Assembly (NCBI RefSeq): GCF_015679325.1
Contig: NZ_JADPVI010000001.1
Span: 868,001-932,000 of the forward strand
From: Kaistella gelatinilytica
Lineage (GTDB): Bacteria > Bacteroidota > Bacteroidia > Flavobacteriales > Weeksellaceae
Direction of reading: 5' to 3'
DNA: 64,000 nucleotides
Positions 24,813-33,643 of this stretch are shown piece after piece; position 1 is the stretch's first letter; the number at the start of each line of letters is the position of its first letter. A program made the position numbers and the translations under genes. Under the pieces are notes generated by a model that did no database searches, was not told the DNA's origin, and saw nothing but the letters and a program-made list of their open reading frames with translations.

Positions 24813-26759
24813 CTAAATTGGGATTTTCATTATGATTGAAGTTCCTTTTCCTTCAGCGCTGTCAATTTTCAGATCTCCTTTTAACATATCGATTCGGGAT
24901 TTAATATTTTCGAGACCTAAACCATTACTTCGGGAATTTATTTTTAAGGGATTAAAACCAATTCCATCATCTTTGAAAATAGCCTCGATCATAGTATTGT
25001 TCTGGATCAGAGAAATTTCTACTTTATTCGCTCTTGCGTGCTTGATCGTATTATTGATACACTCCTGAATAATTCGATACATGACAACCTGAATATTTTG
25101 GTTCAGATCTTTTGTCAAACCTTCCATTTTCAGTTCAAGATGTAGTTTTGGCGAATTTGTTTTTGAAATTAAATCGCGCAAAGCATCTGCAAGACTATTT
25201 TTGATGAGCATATTGGGCATGATCTGATGGGAAAGCGTTCTCACATCCAACATGGCTTCCGATAAAATTTCCCGGGTTTTGTTGAGAACGTTCGTAAAAT
25301 TATTTTCATCTTTTTTGTACTCATCCAGAACGCTCATGTTCATATTTGCAGCAGTAAGCAACTGTCCGATTCCGTCGTGAAGGTGAGTTGCCATTCTTTT
25401 TCGCTCGTTATCTTCTGCATTCATAACGGCTTTCGTAGCGAGATCCTGCTGATGTAGAATTTCTTTCTGGAGTTTTATTTTTTGTTTGTTCTGATAATTT
25501 TTGTAATAAATAAATCCCATCAGTAAAAATCCTAATAGCGAAAAAACAATAACATTGGTCTTGAATATCTTAGATTTCTGTGATAAAATTTCATTGTCCT
25601 TCTGTAAACTGCGGTATTTTTTTTCCATTTCAGAAGTATCCTTATTCACACTCGTATTTACCAGATCAGAATCCAGGGCAACATATTTTTCAAAAAAGAG
25701 ATCTGCACTATCGGTTTGACTGCTGTGATGATAAATATTTGTAAGCAATTTATATGTGGAAAGAAGATTCTCTTTGGAATTTTCCTTTTCAAAAACAGGC
25801 AGAATTTTCAGCAATATTCTTTTTGCTTCCACAAATTTTTCCTGGACGATCAAATTTTGCGCGACATCAATATCATTGCTTTCTGTATCTAATTTTGAGT
25901 TGAATTCTTTTCTCGTCTCTTTCGAAATTTTAAGATTCAATTCAGCAGCAGAATCATTTTTTAAAAGTGTATTTAAATTACCGAGATTTCTTTTCGAGAA
26001 AGCAAAACCTTGCTTATTACCTACTTTATTACAAATCTCAGAACTTTTATTATAATACTTTTCCGCACTGGCATAATCCTTTTTCATTTGAAAGGCTTTA
26101 CCGAGATTCAAATAATTTTCGCAAAGTTTATTGTCGAACTCAACGCTTTTATCCTGGTCTTCAAAAAAAGCAATTGCTTCTGTAATATATTTTATGGCAT
26201 TGGTATTATCTTTTAAATCGATAAAAAGCAATCCTATATTGGCTTTTGTAGTATTGATGTTTTTTTCATCCGCCTTACTTTCAAAAAAGTTGAGCGCTTC
26301 CAAATACATTTTCATCGCTTTTTTATACTGAAAAGTACTTTGATAAACAGAGGCTAAATTGTTATTGAGTTTTGCAATTCCCGCAATATTATTTTGCTTT
26401 TTTCTTATTTGATAAGATTGAAGATAATTTTTTTCGGAATTTCTAAAATCGTTATTTCGGAAATGAACAGCGCCCAGATCACTATAAATTTGAGATAAAA
26501 GGGTAGAATCTTTTAGTTTTTCTGTAGCAAAAATTGCTTTGTTGCCGTAATGTAAAGCAGAATCAACAGAAACACTTGCATAATACCAGGTAAGATCAGA
26601 ATAAATGGAGGCTCGTTTTTTTTCATCGGGACTCTTCGTTAATTCTGTTTTTAAATTTGTGATTACTTCCTGCAGATTCTGAGCTTTCATCACTGAGAAA
26701 GAAGTTAGGAAAGTGAGAAAAAACAGCACTCTCAAAAGTAGATTTTTGAAGGGTAGCAT
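24813..26759 (-). CDS. TPR-containing sensor histidine kinase (HisKA_3 type)
   Basis: The 648-residue protein has a signal peptide (MLPFKNLLLRVLFFLTFLTS...), a periplasmic region of tetratricopeptide repeats (about residues 40-380, with units such as SLLSQIYSDLGAVHFRNNDF and NYLNLGKAFQMKKDYASAEK), one TM helix (VIVFSLLGFLLMGFIYY), then a HisKA_3 dimerisation helix with the phosphorylated His in MATHLHDGIGQLL, and an HATPase (GLGLENIKSRIDMLKG). The ATG at 26759 is preferred to a TTG seven codons upstream. It is the first gene of an operon with the regulator. Confidence 0.92.
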   Translation of the reverse strand: MLPFKNLLLRVLFFLTFLTSFSVMKAQNLQEVITNLKTELTKSPDEKKRASIYSDLTWYYASVSVDSALHYGNKAIFATEKLKDSTLLSQIYSDLGAVHFRNNDFRNSEKNYLQSYQIRKKQNNIAGIAKLNNNLASVYQSTFQYKKAMKMYLEALNFFESKADEKNINTTKANIGLLFIDLKDNTNAIKYITEAIAFFEDQDKSVEFDNKLCENYLNLGKAFQMKKDYASAEKYYNKSSEICNKVGNKQGFAFSKRNLGNLNTLLKNDSAAELNLKISKETRKEFNSKLDTESNDIDVAQNLIVQEKFVEAKRILLKILPVFEKENSKENLLSTYKLLTNIYHHSSQTDSADLFFEKYVALDSDLVNTSVNKDTSEMEKKYRSLQKDNEILSQKSKIFKTNVIVFSLLGFLLMGFIYYKNYQNKQKIKLQKEILHQQDLATKAVMNAEDNERKRMATHLHDGIGQLLTAANMNMSVLDEYKKDENNFTNVLNKTREILSEAMLDVRTLSHQIMPNMLIKNSLADALRDLISKTNSPKLHLELKMEGLTKDLNQNIQVVMYRIIQECINNTIKHARANKVEISLIQNNTMIEAIFKDDGIGFNPLKINSRSNGLGLENIKSRIDMLKGDLKIDSAEGKGTSIIMKIPI

Positions 26760-26851
26760 AAAAAGCGTGATTTTTATCAAAAATCAACATTCAGGTAATG
26801 TTTGGCAATACGTAATTCGACGTAATTAAAACAATGGTAGATAGTTATAAA

Positions 26852-27517
26852 CTATATCCAATTATTTTTGTGTGCTAAACTGATCACTTGAGCTCTGGAA
26901 TTAAGGTGAAGTTTCTTGTAAATATTATTCACATGCGTTCTTACCGTGTTAGGACTGATGAAAAGTTTCTCCCCAATTTCGGCAGGATTGTTTCCGCCAA
27001 CAATTTCTTTTAAAACCTGAATTTCCCTTGAACTTAGCTGGTAATCTTCAATTTTTTCCAGAGGAATATTCTTTTGGGTGATACCACTTAAGAGTTTCAT
27101 GGCTCTTCTTGCAATTGCCGGACTCATTGGGATCCCGTCAAATTCGATGACGTTTGTAACTGCATCTACTATATTTACGGCTCGGTCTTCTTTGAGCAGA
27201 TATCCACTTGCGCCGGCTTTTATAGCATCGAAAATTTTATCATTATCTTCATAAATGGTCAAGACAATAAATTTAATAGCAGGATAACGAATAGAAGAAA
27301 GGGAAATGGTTGAAATCCCGTCTAATAAAGGCATTTCTAAATCAATAAGAACAACTTGAGGATAATCTTCTTTCCGCAAGTCCTTCATTAAATCGAAAAA
27401 ATGTTCCCCATTTTCAGCCTCAATCACTAACTGAATGTCTTCATAGGGAAGAATTTTTTCCTTGATGATTTTGCGGTTGATAAAATGGTCTTCAACAATT
27501 CCAATTTTCACGGTCAT
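26852..27517 (-). CDS. NarL/LuxR-type response regulator (partner of the 7-TM kinase)
   Basis: The 221-residue protein has a receiver domain (KIGIVEDHFINR, phosphoacceptor Asp in VVLIDLEMPLLDG, Lys in SGYLLKEDRA) and a LuxR helix-turn-helix (LSSREIQVLKEIVGGNNPAEIGEKLFISPNTVRTHVNNIY). The ATG at 27517 is chosen; four codons upstream there is only TTG. It follows the kinase gene by 57 nt, a gap that holds a hairpin (27557-27574) and a TAnnTTTG-like element (27527-27534), so it may also be transcribed separately. Confidence 0.92.
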   Translation of the reverse strand: MTVKIGIVEDHFINRKIIKEKILPYEDIQLVIEAENGEHFFDLMKDLRKEDYPQVVLIDLEMPLLDGISTISLSSIRYPAIKFIVLTIYEDNDKIFDAIKAGASGYLLKEDRAVNIVDAVTNVIEFDGIPMSPAIARRAMKLLSGITQKNIPLEKIEDYQLSSREIQVLKEIVGGNNPAEIGEKLFISPNTVRTHVNNIYKKLHLNSRAQVISLAHKNNWI

Positions 27518-27556
27518 TAGTTTGTTCAAAAATATTAATAAGATTCAAAAAATAAC

Positions 27557-27574
27557 ATACGCTTAAAAGCGTAT
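27557..27574 (-). promoter_or_regulatory. Inverted repeat ATACGCTT / AAGCGTAT between kinase and regulator genes
   Basis: Eight-bp perfect arms separated by two bases lie directly after the kinase stop codon; on the minus strand GTTATTTTTTG follows. It could be an attenuating terminator between the two genes or an operator for the regulator. Confidence 0.45.
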
Positions 27575-28933
27575 TTATATCGTGGAATTTGTGATGGTTA
27601 TTTTAGTTCCGCTTTCAATGATCTTCTCGATTTTGAGGAACATTCCTATATCTTTTGCGCGTTGCTGCATATTTTTTAAACCGTAGGAATCACCGGAATT
27701 ATTTTCTGTGAAACCAATTCCATTATCTTCAACACTGATCACAAAATAATCGTTACTAATAATACCGATCGTTACTTTGTCTGCCTTCGAATGTTTCATA
27801 ATATTTTGGCAAGCTTCCTGAATAATCCGAAAAATATTGCTGGCTTCTGCGGCAGTCAAAATTTTATTTATTTCTATATTCTCATCAAAAACTACCTTAA
27901 TATTGGTGTTTTTAAAAATCTTTAAAGCATATTGTTTTACATAATCAAAGGAGGATTCCGCCCCAATTTCATCATTATTAAGGACCCATATTGTCTGTCG
28001 AAGCAAACTTAAAATACTTTCTGCATTTTCTTTTAAATCTTTAATTTGATGGGTGCTGATGTTTTCATCTGAAGTAGAGATATGATCTATTTTAGAAATG
28101 AGACTGTTTGCATATGCGCCGATATTATCATGCAGATCGCGTGAGATATTTATTCTCTGCTCGCTGAGTTTTACTTCATTTTCAGATTTTGCCAAAACGT
28201 AATTCATTTCCAGTTCTTTAGATATCATGTTGTTTCGAACCGCTACAACAGAATAGATGAAGGGAAAATAAATGGGCATTCCTATTAAATCTAGATACAT
28301 TTGAGGAATTTGCATAAAATACGAGGTAATAACAACGATAATTAGAAATGAAAACATACTGAAAATCATATAATTCAGAAATTCATTTGCCCAATTTTTC
28401 CGTATTCTTTTTTGTGCATAAAATATATCCTGCGGATTTAGTTTGAAATTTTTCAACCATATTTTTGACTTTACAAAATAATAGAGTGGAACGATAATTA
28501 CAGCAGTATTAACAATGTTGTAGGGCAAATAAGATCCTGCAGACATTTGCTTTATGACATTGTTTTTTTCCTCCGGAGACCAAAAATTGTACAGAAGTGC
28601 ACCAAAAAGAGCAATAAAAGGAATTATTAAATGCGGTATTAAATTGGTTATGTGCGAGTCATTGATTTCTCTGATATAAAAATAGATCGCAGGACCAAAA
28701 AGAAACGGAATGCACATCAATGCAAAATGTAACGGAAGCAAGCTATAATTTTCAAAATAAAAAATGATCAAATTGCCCGTACAATTTACGATTACTATAA
28801 AAAAAATGATAGAAAAGGAAACTCTTACGCCAATTTTTTCTTTCTTGTTGAGTAAAGTTGGCAGAATTAAAAGAAAGAGAACTAAAATCACTGTTAAGTT
28901 TAGAATTAATACCAGAGGATCTTTATAATTCAT
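27575..28933 (-). CDS. Sensor histidine kinase with multi-TM N-terminus (HisKA_3 type)
   Basis: The 452-residue protein has about seven hydrophobic segments in its first ~240 residues (for example LVLILNLTVILVLFLLILPTLL and IPHLIIPFIALFGALLYNFW). A HisKA_3 domain with the His in NISRDLHDNIGAYANSLI and an HATPase (VEDNGIGFTENN, YGLKNMQQRAKDIG) follow. No extracellular sensing domain is visible, so the membrane part itself probably senses the signal. The natural partner is the regulator directly downstream. Confidence 0.9.
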   Translation of the reverse strand: MNYKDPLVLILNLTVILVLFLLILPTLLNKKEKIGVRVSFSIIFFIVIVNCTGNLIIFYFENYSLLPLHFALMCIPFLFGPAIYFYIREINDSHITNLIPHLIIPFIALFGALLYNFWSPEEKNNVIKQMSAGSYLPYNIVNTAVIIVPLYYFVKSKIWLKNFKLNPQDIFYAQKRIRKNWANEFLNYMIFSMFSFLIIVVITSYFMQIPQMYLDLIGMPIYFPFIYSVVAVRNNMISKELEMNYVLAKSENEVKLSEQRINISRDLHDNIGAYANSLISKIDHISTSDENISTHQIKDLKENAESILSLLRQTIWVLNNDEIGAESSFDYVKQYALKIFKNTNIKVVFDENIEINKILTAAEASNIFRIIQEACQNIMKHSKADKVTIGIISNDYFVISVEDNGIGFTENNSGDSYGLKNMQQRAKDIGMFLKIEKIIESGTKITITNSTI

Positions 28934-29031
28934 AAGGATTGATTTTAGAACGAAAAACTAGTGTCAATTTAATTTTTAATAATTATTTAAAAATAACAAA
29001 TTATGGTGAGATACGCAGAAATTTGTGCCAT

Positions 29032-29065
29032 AAAAAAAAACGGCTGTTTTAAACGCCGTTTTTCC
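29032..29065 (-). terminator. Terminator of gpmI
   Basis: AAACGGC / GCCGTTT (29038-29061) is followed on the minus strand by nine T residues. It lies about 40 nt below the gpmI stop codon. Confidence 0.8.
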
Positions 29066-29104
29066 TGTAATTTTTTTTTTATATTCTTGCAGAAGTTTGC
29101 TTGT

Positions 29105-30634
29105 TTAACTCACCAGAACTTCACCGGTCATTATAGCGGGAATTTCGATTCCCATTACTTTCAAAATTGACGGAGCAACATCACCTAACTTTCCGGGTTT
29201 GAGATTCCAGGTGTGATCTTTGTCCATTACGATCAAAGGAACAAGATTGGTGGAATGCTGTGTATTTGGTGTTCCATCGGGATTGATCATTACATCTGAG
29301 TTTCCGTGGTCTGCCAAAATAAATACGACATAACCATGTTCGTATGCAGCAGTTGCTACCTTTTGAATACACTCATCTACAACTTCTGCGGCTTTTACTG
29401 CGGCTGAAAAAACGCCGGTATGTCCGACCATATCAGTGTTTGCAAAATTGAGACAGATAAAATCTGCGCTTTCGCTTTCAATTTCGGGAAGAATTTTTCC
29501 TGTAATATCATAAGCCGACATTTCTGGTTTGAAATCGTAAGTCGGTACATCTTTAGGACTCGGACAAAGCAGTCTGCGCTCTCCCACAAATTCCGCTTCC
29601 TGGCCACCAGAAAAGAAAAATGTTACGTGTGGATATTTTTCCGTTTCAGCAACTCTGATCTGCGTTTTTCCATTTTTTTCCAGAATTTCACCCAATGTTT
29701 GGTGCAAAACCTCCTCATCAAAAACGACTTTTACATTGTTGAAATTTTTATCATAATTAGTCATGGTGACATAATACAGATTGAGATGGTGCATCCCGAA
29801 ATCCGGTAAATCGTGCTGTGAAAGTACTTCTGTAATTTCCCGTCCCCGATCGGTTCTGAAATTAAAGCAGAAAACGACGTCATCATTTTCGATTTTGATC
29901 ACCGGCACATTGCTTTCTTTCAAGCAGATCATGGGTTTTAGAAATTCATCGGTAATTCCATTTTCATAAGATTTTTGAATAGATGTTAAAACATCGTGCG
30001 TTTGTTCACCTACCCCATTTACCATTGCGTCGTATGCTAATTTCACGCGTTCCCATCTTCTATCCCGATCCATCGCATAATATCTTCCAACGACTGTTGC
30101 CAGTTTTCCAGTCGTTACAGCCATATGATCGAGAAGTTCTTTTATAAATCCTTTACCAGAATGTGGATCGCAGTCGCGTCCATCTGTAAAAGCGTGAACA
30201 TAAACATTATCTTGCAAACCATTTTCGTGAGCAGCGCTCAAAAGTCCTTTCAAATGATTAATGTGGGAATGTACTCCTCCATCGGAAACTAATCCAATAA
30301 AATGGACATTTTTTTTATTTTGTACGGCGTAATCGAAGGCTGCAGTAATTACATTTTCTTTTCCTAAAGTCGCATTTTCTACAGCAATATTAAGTTTTAC
30401 TAAATTTTGGTAAACAACGCGACCAGCGCCGAGATTCATATGTCCAACTTCCGAATTCCCCATCTGACCAAATGGTAAACCTACGGCGATACCACTCGCT
30501 TCAAGAGTTGTATGTGGAAAATTCTTATAACATGAATCTATGAAAGGAGTATTTGCCTGATCAATTGCAGAGACTTTAGAATCGGTACCGATTCCCCATC
30601 CGTCGAGAATAGCTAAGATCGCTTTTTTTGACAT
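29105..30634 (-). CDS. gpmI: 2,3-bisphosphoglycerate-independent phosphoglycerate mutase
   Basis: The 509-residue protein begins AILAILDGWGIG, with the first metal-binding Asp, and has the active-site serine in GQMGNSEVGHMNLGAGR. The transferase-domain residues HAFTDGRDCDPHSG and YYAMDRDRRWERV follow, with the second metal cluster in NTDMVGHTG and ILADHGNSD. It interconverts 3- and 2-phosphoglycerate in glycolysis and needs Mn2+. Length and motif order are typical. A -7 element TAAATTTG lies at 30654-30661. Confidence 0.96.
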   Translation of the reverse strand: MSKKAILAILDGWGIGTDSKVSAIDQANTPFIDSCYKNFPHTTLEASGIAVGLPFGQMGNSEVGHMNLGAGRVVYQNLVKLNIAVENATLGKENVITAAFDYAVQNKKNVHFIGLVSDGGVHSHINHLKGLLSAAHENGLQDNVYVHAFTDGRDCDPHSGKGFIKELLDHMAVTTGKLATVVGRYYAMDRDRRWERVKLAYDAMVNGVGEQTHDVLTSIQKSYENGITDEFLKPMICLKESNVPVIKIENDDVVFCFNFRTDRGREITEVLSQHDLPDFGMHHLNLYYVTMTNYDKNFNNVKVVFDEEVLHQTLGEILEKNGKTQIRVAETEKYPHVTFFFSGGQEAEFVGERRLLCPSPKDVPTYDFKPEMSAYDITGKILPEIESESADFICLNFANTDMVGHTGVFSAAVKAAEVVDECIQKVATAAYEHGYVVFILADHGNSDVMINPDGTPNTQHSTNLVPLIVMDKDHTWNLKPGKLGDVAPSILKVMGIEIPAIMTGEVLVS

Positions 30635-30653
30635 TTTTTTAAATTTTATACTA

Positions 30654-30661
30654 CAAATTTA
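30654..30661 (-). promoter_or_regulatory. -7 element of the gpmI promoter
   Basis: TAAATTTG on the minus strand is a perfect TAnnTTTG, 19 nt upstream of the gpmI ATG. Confidence 0.6.
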
Positions 30662-30721
30662 ATGAATTACGCCCGATTTTACCAGATTTTGGGGCTTGAA
30701 TTTCAAAAGCTATAACTCTAT

Positions 30722-31243
30722 TTAAGATAAAATCTTCTCGAAAGCTTTTCTTGGGCTTCCGCGGAAATGCACTTCGCCACAGTAGGAATATTTTAATCTA
30801 TCAAGAATTTTTAGCATTTGTACATTATCGAAATTTGTATCTACTTTAATACTCACGACTTGCTTAGATTTCACAAAATCTTCAATTTTCAAAAATAATT
30901 CTGTTGCGATTCCCTGACCTAAAAACCTCTCGGAAACGGCGACACGATGGATCACCGCATATTCTCCTTCACTCAACCATTTTCCTTCAATATTTTCATA
31001 GGCCGGCTCAACATCAAAAATAATTGCGGCATAACCGGCAATTTCATTATCCTTTTCAAATACAAATCCAACTTTATTCTGAATGTCAATGATGGCAGTT
31101 TCAGAATTTGGATATCCATCTTGCCACTGATTGCTGCCATCGTTTTTGCGTCTTTGAACAGCCTGTTGTAAAATGTCCCAGATTTTTACCTGATCCGAAA
31201 TCTCTGCTCTTCTTAAAATAAAATTTTCTTCTGATTCCTTCAT
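30722..31243 (-). CDS. GNAT family N-acetyltransferase
   Basis: The 173-residue protein has the GNAT core: N-terminal FILRRAEISDQVKIWDIL, strand 4 AVIHRVAVSERFLGQGIATELFLKIEDF with the acetyl-CoA pyrophosphate loop (R/Q-x-x-G-x-G/A, here FLGQGIA), and VSIKVDTNFDNVQMLKILDRL. The substrate cannot be deduced. It lies divergent from the sirtuin gene, 91 nt apart; both act on acyl groups, but a functional link is not shown. Confidence 0.88.
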   Translation of the reverse strand: MKESEENFILRRAEISDQVKIWDILQQAVQRRKNDGSNQWQDGYPNSETAIIDIQNKVGFVFEKDNEIAGYAAIIFDVEPAYENIEGKWLSEGEYAVIHRVAVSERFLGQGIATELFLKIEDFVKSKQVVSIKVDTNFDNVQMLKILDRLKYSYCGEVHFRGSPRKAFEKILS

Positions 31244-31334
31244 TCTGGATTTTTTACAATTACGATTTAATTGCTATCGTTTAATTATTCATCCAAAATT
31301 AAAATAAAATTTTTGTAATTTTAAAAAAAATAAG

Positions 31335-32015
31335 ATGAAAAAGAAACTGGTTGTACTTTCTGGAGCAGGGATTTCCGCAGAAAGTGGCGTTAAAACTTTT
31401 AGAGATTCAAACGGTTTATGGGAAGACCACAGGATTGAAGATGTTGCAAGTCCGGAAGGTTTTGAACGTAATCCGGAAATGGTTCTGGATTTTTATAACG
31501 CACGAAGAAAACAGCTGAATGAAGTTGATCCAAATGAGGCACATCTTATTTTAGCAGAACTCGAAGAATATTTTGAGGTGAAAATTATCACTCAAAATGT
31601 AGATGATCTTCATGAAAGAGCCGGTTCCTCGAAAATAGTTCATTTGCATGGAGAACTAAAAAAAGCACGTCCTGTCAATTCAGACTCTAAAATAATTCCC
31701 TGGGAAAAGGATCTGAATTTGGGCGACCTCAGTTCTGAAGGGGTTCAACTTCGTCCACATATCGTATGGTTTGGCGAGATGGTGCCAGAAATGGATCAAG
31801 CCGTGAAAATCGCTGAAACTGCTGATGTTTTTCTTGTTATCGGGACATCGATGCAGGTTTATCCGGCAGCAGGCTTAATACAATATATACCGGATCATTG
31901 TGAGGTATTTGTGATCGATCCGCAGCTGCATAATAAGTTTGTGAAGGCGGAGAATTTTTTTAAAACTTCTGCCACAGTAGGAATGAGAAAATTAAAAGAC
32001 AAATTATTGAAATAG
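31335..32015 (+). CDS. NAD-dependent protein deacylase, class III sirtuin without zinc cysteines
   Basis: The 226-residue protein has GAGISAESGVKTFRDSNGLW (NAD binding), TQNVDDLHERAGS, the catalytic His in VHLHGELKKA, VWFGEMVPEMD and VIGTSMQVYPAAGL. FYNARRKQL carries the Tyr and Arg that in SIRT5 and E. coli CobB bind succinyl or malonyl groups, so desuccinylase activity is likely. The four zinc-binding cysteines expected between the catalytic His and LRPHIVWFGE are absent, with a shorter linker in their place. I recall the same trait in other Bacteroidota CobB proteins. Confidence 0.9.
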   Translation: MKKKLVVLSGAGISAESGVKTFRDSNGLWEDHRIEDVASPEGFERNPEMVLDFYNARRKQLNEVDPNEAHLILAELEEYFEVKIITQNVDDLHERAGSSKIVHLHGELKKARPVNSDSKIIPWEKDLNLGDLSSEGVQLRPHIVWFGEMVPEMDQAVKIAETADVFLVIGTSMQVYPAAGLIQYIPDHCEVFVIDPQLHNKFVKAENFFKTSATVGMRKLKDKLLK

Positions 32016-32102
32016 AAAATAGTTTCCTGTAAGATTCAATATTATTTAGCTTTTGAGAAACACCATAAATTTTATAGATAAAATTTACAGCCAGTTTAAT
32101 AC

Positions 32103-32157
32103 ACGAAAAAACCGGTTACAAAAACCGGCCTTCTCTTTTCATTATTTGTGAATTGTG
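32103..32157 (-). ncRNA. Candidate small RNA of about 55 nt behind the two-component operon
   Basis: On the minus strand a perfect -7 element (TAGTTTTG, 32163-32170) preceded by the activator box at 32194-32207 is followed by about 55 nt ending in a terminator. The stretch contains CACAAATAATG (like the 310-459 RNA) and then the hairpin. No ORF of note is present. Operon read-through would also use the same terminator, so the RNA might arise both as a primary transcript and as a 3'-UTR product. Confidence 0.55.
32105..32130 (-). terminator. Terminator of the small RNA and of the 32212-34724 operon
   Basis: On the minus strand CCGGTT and AACCGG form a stem with a 5-nt loop, followed by six T residues. 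The sirtuin gene ends upstream of it on the other strand. Confidence 0.8.
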
Positions 32158-32162
32158 TCCTG

Positions 32163-32170
32163 CAAAACTA
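32163..32170 (-). promoter_or_regulatory. -7 element of the 32103-32157 transcript
   Basis: TAGTTTTG on the minus strand matches TAnnTTTG. A TTG directly next to the activator box lies 20 nt upstream of it, as a -33 element would. Confidence 0.6.
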
Positions 32171-32193
32171 TATTTTAAAAAAAAGTAAAACAA

Positions 32194-32207
32194 GCGTGAA
32201 AACACCC
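32194..32207 (-). promoter_or_regulatory. Candidate activator box, copy 2 (minus-strand GGGTGTTTTCACGC)
   Basis: The copy matches 12 of 14 positions of copy 1 and of copy 3. Exactly 23 nt separate it from TAGTTTTG at 32163-32170. It lies 5 nt below the stop codon of the response-regulator gene, so it is not coding sequence. Confidence 0.6.
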
Positions 32208-32211
32208 TTTT

Positions 32212-32856
32212 TTACGTAAGATTATTTTTAATCGCAAATAATACAATCCCTACTCTGGTTTTTATATTCAGTTTTAAAAAAACAGAATCGCGATACCCAT
32301 CTATTGTTCTGGGACTAAGGAACATTTGATCTGCTATTTCTCGATAAGTAAGTTCGGAGCATGCCAGTTTGATAAACTCGATCTCGCGACCTTTCAGAGT
32401 TTCGTGTAACTCGTTCAAAAGTTTTTCCTCTGTTTTTATTTTAAGCAAACTTTGAGTTAAAAGATCTGTGTAAAAAATGCCTTTCTTGTGAACAATATCA
32501 ATGGCATCAAATAAAATATCGGGCGACATATCTTTCAGTAAATAACCTTTTGCACCGGCTTTGAGCATTTTAATGATCGTGCCCTCATTATCTTCCATGG
32601 TAAGAGCAATGACTTTTAAATTTGGGAATTCCTTCGAAATTTCCTCCGTCGTTTCAATTCCATTTTTAATGGGCATATTGATATCCATCAAAACAACATC
32701 CGGATGATCTTTTCTTGTCCTCAACTGATCCAAAAAATCCTGGCCATTGAAACAATTCATGATTACTTCAAAATTTGAATTAAAAGAAATTAAATTTTCC
32801 AAAGCTTTCGAAACTAATTTATGATCATCTACAATCGCAATCTTTATCTTTTCCAT
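32212..32856 (-). CDS. NarL/LuxR-type response regulator of the four-gene operon
   Basis: The 214-residue protein has a receiver domain (IKIAIVDDHKLVSKAL, phosphoacceptor Asp in VVLMDINMPIKNG, Lys in KGYLLKDMSP) and a LuxR helix-turn-helix (LKGREIEFIKLACSELTYREIADQMFLSPRTIDGYRDSVF). It follows the kinase gene by 6 nt and is the last gene of the operon. It is the best candidate for the protein that binds the GGGTG...CACG box found before its own operon and before two candidate small RNAs. Confidence 0.93.
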   Translation of the reverse strand: MEKIKIAIVDDHKLVSKALENLISFNSNFEVIMNCFNGQDFLDQLRTRKDHPDVVLMDINMPIKNGIETTEEISKEFPNLKVIALTMEDNEGTIIKMLKAGAKGYLLKDMSPDILFDAIDIVHKKGIFYTDLLTQSLLKIKTEEKLLNELHETLKGREIEFIKLACSELTYREIADQMFLSPRTIDGYRDSVFLKLNIKTRVGIVLFAIKNNLT

Positions 32857-32862
32857 GATTTT

Positions 32863-33633
32863 TTATTTATTATAAGTAATCAAAACTTTCGTTCCGTTTT
32901 TATCCGCAGAGTTAATGTCAAATTCGGCATTGATGATCTTTGCACGACTGATCATATTTTTTAAACCGCTGCCATTATCCTCTCTTTTGGCGTTAAATCC
33001 GATTCCTGTGTCATTAATTTTAATGCAGATACGATCTTCGGCGTCTATCACAATCAGTTCGATACATTTCGACTTAGAATGCTTAATGACATTATTAATG
33101 CATTCCTGAATGATTCTGAACAAGATCAGCGCATGACTGGAATTGATCTCTAAATCCCGATTATTAACGTCATAATGAACTTCCAGAAGTTGTAATCTTT
33201 GAATTCTAAAAATTTCCCGTTCCAAAGATTCAACGAATCCAAAATGTTCAACTTGTTTCGTAATAAAAACTTTGGATAAATTTCTGATATCCTGAATACA
33301 CTCCCCGATCAGAAGATTGATCTCATTCGCAATTTCTTTTTTTTCGCTCTCATTAGAAAATGATAATTTATTTGTCATCAATCTCGCAACCGAAAGTTTC
33401 TGTCCCAGATCATCGTGCAGTTCCTGACCGATATAATTCAAAGTCTGTTCTTTGATCTCTACCTGTGAATTTGCGAGTTCCTGTTCAAAGGTAGCTTCTT
33501 TTATTTTTTGAGTTAAAATTAATTGCGATTTTTTTTTAATAAATACACTGTAGATAGCCACCATCATCAAAACCACTATCAAAATCATGAAAGTGGTTAG
33601 AATAAGTAAGAAATCCATTTCAGAAAATTTCAT
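32863..33633 (-). CDS. Small sensor histidine kinase (HisKA_3 type) of the four-gene operon
   Basis: The 256-residue protein has a single N-terminal TM helix (LLILTTFMILIVVLMMVAIY), a short linker, HisKA_3 with the His in YIGQELHDDLGQKLS, and an HATPase (INDTGIGFNAKRED, GSGLKNMISRAKIIN). No sensing domain is left in the protein, so the signal probably comes from the 7-TM and soluble proteins encoded just upstream. ATG at 33633 is chosen; GTG and TTG lie one and two codons upstream. It starts 10 nt after the 7-TM gene. Confidence 0.9.
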   Translation of the reverse strand: MKFSEMDFLLILTTFMILIVVLMMVAIYSVFIKKKSQLILTQKIKEATFEQELANSQVEIKEQTLNYIGQELHDDLGQKLSVARLMTNKLSFSNESEKKEIANEINLLIGECIQDIRNLSKVFITKQVEHFGFVESLEREIFRIQRLQLLEVHYDVNNRDLEINSSHALILFRIIQECINNVIKHSKSKCIELIVIDAEDRICIKINDTGIGFNAKREDNGSGLKNMISRAKIINAEFDINSADKNGTKVLITYNK

Positions 33634-33643
33634 CACCAAAAAA

